DNA of 64,000 nucleotides. Source: Patellaria atrata CBS 101060. Taxonomy: Eukaryota; Ascomycota; Dothideomycetes; Patellariales; Patellariaceae. This document shows positions 62,552 through 64,000 of this stretch, one piece after another; the stretch's first letter is position 1; every line of letters starts with the position of its first letter. The translations under genes were made by a program, and so were the position numbers. The stretch spans positions 1,825,817 to 1,889,816 of the forward strand of contig MU006090.1 in assembly GCA_010093705.1 (NCBI GenBank), read 5' to 3'. The notes below the pieces were generated by a model. The model was given only the letters and a program-made list of their open reading frames with translations, did no database searches and had not been told where the DNA came from.

Positions 62552-63722
62552 CTGCTCTGAAGAGATGAAAAGAATATTCCGTCGAGATGTCTGATCAAGT
62601 TCGTATCCGGCTGGTCGGTGGCATATGTAAATAGGTGGATGCTTATAAGAATGGTTGATAATTGCTCGTTTTCCCCTAACCAGCGACAAGAGCAACAGGA
62701 ATCGGTGGAAGCAAGAAGCAAGCTTGTTAGGCGAGAGGTCAGCTTTCTAGCAAGAGTGTCCAGGGCTATGGGAAAAGATTCCGAGTAGAAACGAGTGACT
62801 TGAGTTAGCATAAGCTAGATGGGAAAGATGCAAAGAAAGAGTAGCGATCGAAAGTAAAGCCGTCGGTGGATAAAGTGAGGGAAAGGATAGCGCAACTGGG
62901 GAGAGGGAGCGAAGAGGTCAAGGAGACGACAAGGACTGATGGTGGTTCAGGCGCGGGTGATCCCAGCGGCTACGAACTTGTACTTGAACACAAGCGACCC
63001 GGAAACCTAGTGCTTGTTCCTAAAGCCGCGGAGAGGCTGCCGAAGAGACGGGGCAGCGAATGTTTGGGGGGTACAAAATACGGGGGCACTGGCAAGTGGC
63101 AGCACAGCGAGCGAGTACACTGTCAACCGACGAAGGGACTGTTAGCCCAAGGGGCAGCATGATTTTGGGGGGGGTTCTGGGGGGTTATGGGGGGGGATAA
63201 TTGGGGGTTCGACGGTGGGTCATCAGGCTGGCATTCTGGCTCTCAGCATTTTTGGTGGAGACGAAGGCGGTGCTGAAGACAAGCGTGACAAGGACAAGGC
63301 GAAACAGGGGCACCCGGTCCATCATTGGAGAATGAGGTCGCTAAGAGAAGTCGGGGTTGGAAAGTGGTAGGGAAGTGCACTTGGATGACCAGTTGATTGG
63401 CTAAATCTGTGTGGCTATTGACTAGGGGTCAAGTTGATCATGCATAACTTTTTGCATTATTATTATTTCGATGGGGAGGGTAAGAGCTGCGACCAGCTGC
63501 ACCTGCCTGCTTGTGCTAAGAATAATATCAAATTCTGTACTTTAACTCGATTCATAACCCCCTTCTCGTCTGACAGCAGCCCCCCACCTCGCCTAGGAGG
63601 ATTGATGCTAAGGTAGCAATATCAGACCTATCGTCATATCTCGTGAGGTTTTTCGACTTGACGAGGATGTCCCCTTCAAGCGAAGGGCTGAAGGAATTCC
63701 TGAACAAAAAGGTCATCTGCTT
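62552..63722. other. intergenic, promoter of the homeobox gene
   Basis: About 1.2 kb. It contains a strong G-run cluster at 63164-63210 and otherwise no gene. A purine-rich leader lies between 62820 and 62950. Confidence 0.45.
63164..63210 (+). repeat. G-run cluster, potential G-quadruplex
   Basis: Four G runs of about 8, 6, 8 and 5 bases are separated by short A/T/C loops (ttct, ttat, ataatt) on the plus strand, which fits the classical quadruplex pattern. It lies about 620 bp upstream of the homeobox start. Confidence 0.6.
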
Positions 63723-63983
63723 TCAGTCATCATAAAGGGATGGAATTGCGGGATCATCGATAACGCCCGACATCTGAACGTCTCTCGGCCTTTTCGGGGG
63801 CGGCGGGATACTAAAAGGATCCCCAAAGCCAAAAAGTTCACGATATCGACTTTCATTGGTCCGTTGTGGAACTCTGAACACAGTACCAGCACAGATCTGG
63901 AGATCAGCACGAAGCTTGACCTGTGGAAAAAGAGCCACTATCCTTTTTTGAATCTTAATCCAGAACCGTTTCTCTTCCCTTTT
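63723..63983 (-). CDS. 3' part of an unidentified gene
   Basis: Terminal coding part of a gene entering from the right edge. From a possible acceptor (GCGTAG at 63984) the frame runs 86 codons to the stop at 63723. It begins KREEKRFWIKIQKRI, continues FPQVKLRADLQICAGTVFRVP and ends with a Pro-rich turn (DPFSIPPPPKRPRD) and an acidic tail, DDPAIPSLYDD. Composition and the regular tail look like a real protein. I do not recognise the family. The upstream exons lie outside the window, so start, length and phase cannot be checked. Confidence 0.5.
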   Translation of the reverse strand, partial: KREEKRFWIKIQKRIVALFPQVKLRADLQICAGTVFRVPQRTNESRYRELFGFGDPFSIPPPPKRPRDVQMSGVIDDPAIPSLYDD

Positions 63984-64000
63984 CTACGCGAGCCACGTTG

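Overview
The window is a 64-kb piece of nuclear chromosome from a filamentous ascomycete (Pezizomycotina). Genes have short spliceosomal introns (about 45-180 nt, GT..AG, mostly GTAAGT/GTGAGT/GTATGT donors), lie on both strands without operons, and include typical fungal proteins: a Zn2Cys6 regulator, TRS65, IML2, an NDR kinase of the COT-1 type and a GH5 mannanase. Protein flavour and intron layout suggest Leotiomycetes, but that is inference. I resolved 20 protein genes to exon level by following reading frames through splice sites. The joined exons of every complete model divide by three.

Layout. 0-0.5 kb: 5' part of a Zn2Cys6 regulator leaving the left edge. 2.2-5.5 kb: secreted GH5 mannanase and an acyl-CoA dehydrogenase. 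5.9-21.6 kb: conserved housekeeping block with IML2, SEM1, phosphoglycerate kinase, an Mpv17/PMP22 membrane protein, TRS65, PRP40 and RLI1/ABCE1. 22-28 kb: a gene-poor, AT-rich accessory pocket with a 2EXR-type gene, a decayed copy of it, a CorA-like transporter whose intron holds a foldback element, and a second small inverted-repeat element. 28-34 kb: a large coiled-coil protein and a PPG1-type phosphatase with a long acidic insert. 34-38 kb: low-complexity DNA and a dead protein kinase gene. 38-56 kb: a second conserved block with a DENN protein, BCD1, MDM1, GCV1, VMA5, NAR1 and RPB12. 56-62.6 kb: a COT-1 type NDR kinase and a homeobox regulator. A gene fragment of unknown identity enters at the right edge.

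Functions. The genes do not form one pathway. Some touch shared processes: NAR1 helps assemble cytosolic Fe-S clusters, and RLI1 is a classic client of that machinery. RPB12, PRP40, BCD1 and RLI1 cover transcription, splicing, snoRNP assembly and ribosome recycling. TRS65, the DENN protein, MDM1 and VMA5 belong to membrane traffic and organelle function. Three head-to-head pairs share short promoters: TRS65/PRP40, GCV1/VMA5 and NAR1/RPB12.

I found no tRNA, rRNA, CRISPR array, biosynthetic cluster or large transposon, and no clearly new multi-gene system. The most notable items are the long-hairpin element inside the CorA-like intron, an apparent 37-nt intron in the same gene, the kinase pseudogene with at least four stops in one otherwise intact frame, a 12-nt micro-exon in RLI1, a homopolymer run inside NAR1, and the PPG1 insert.
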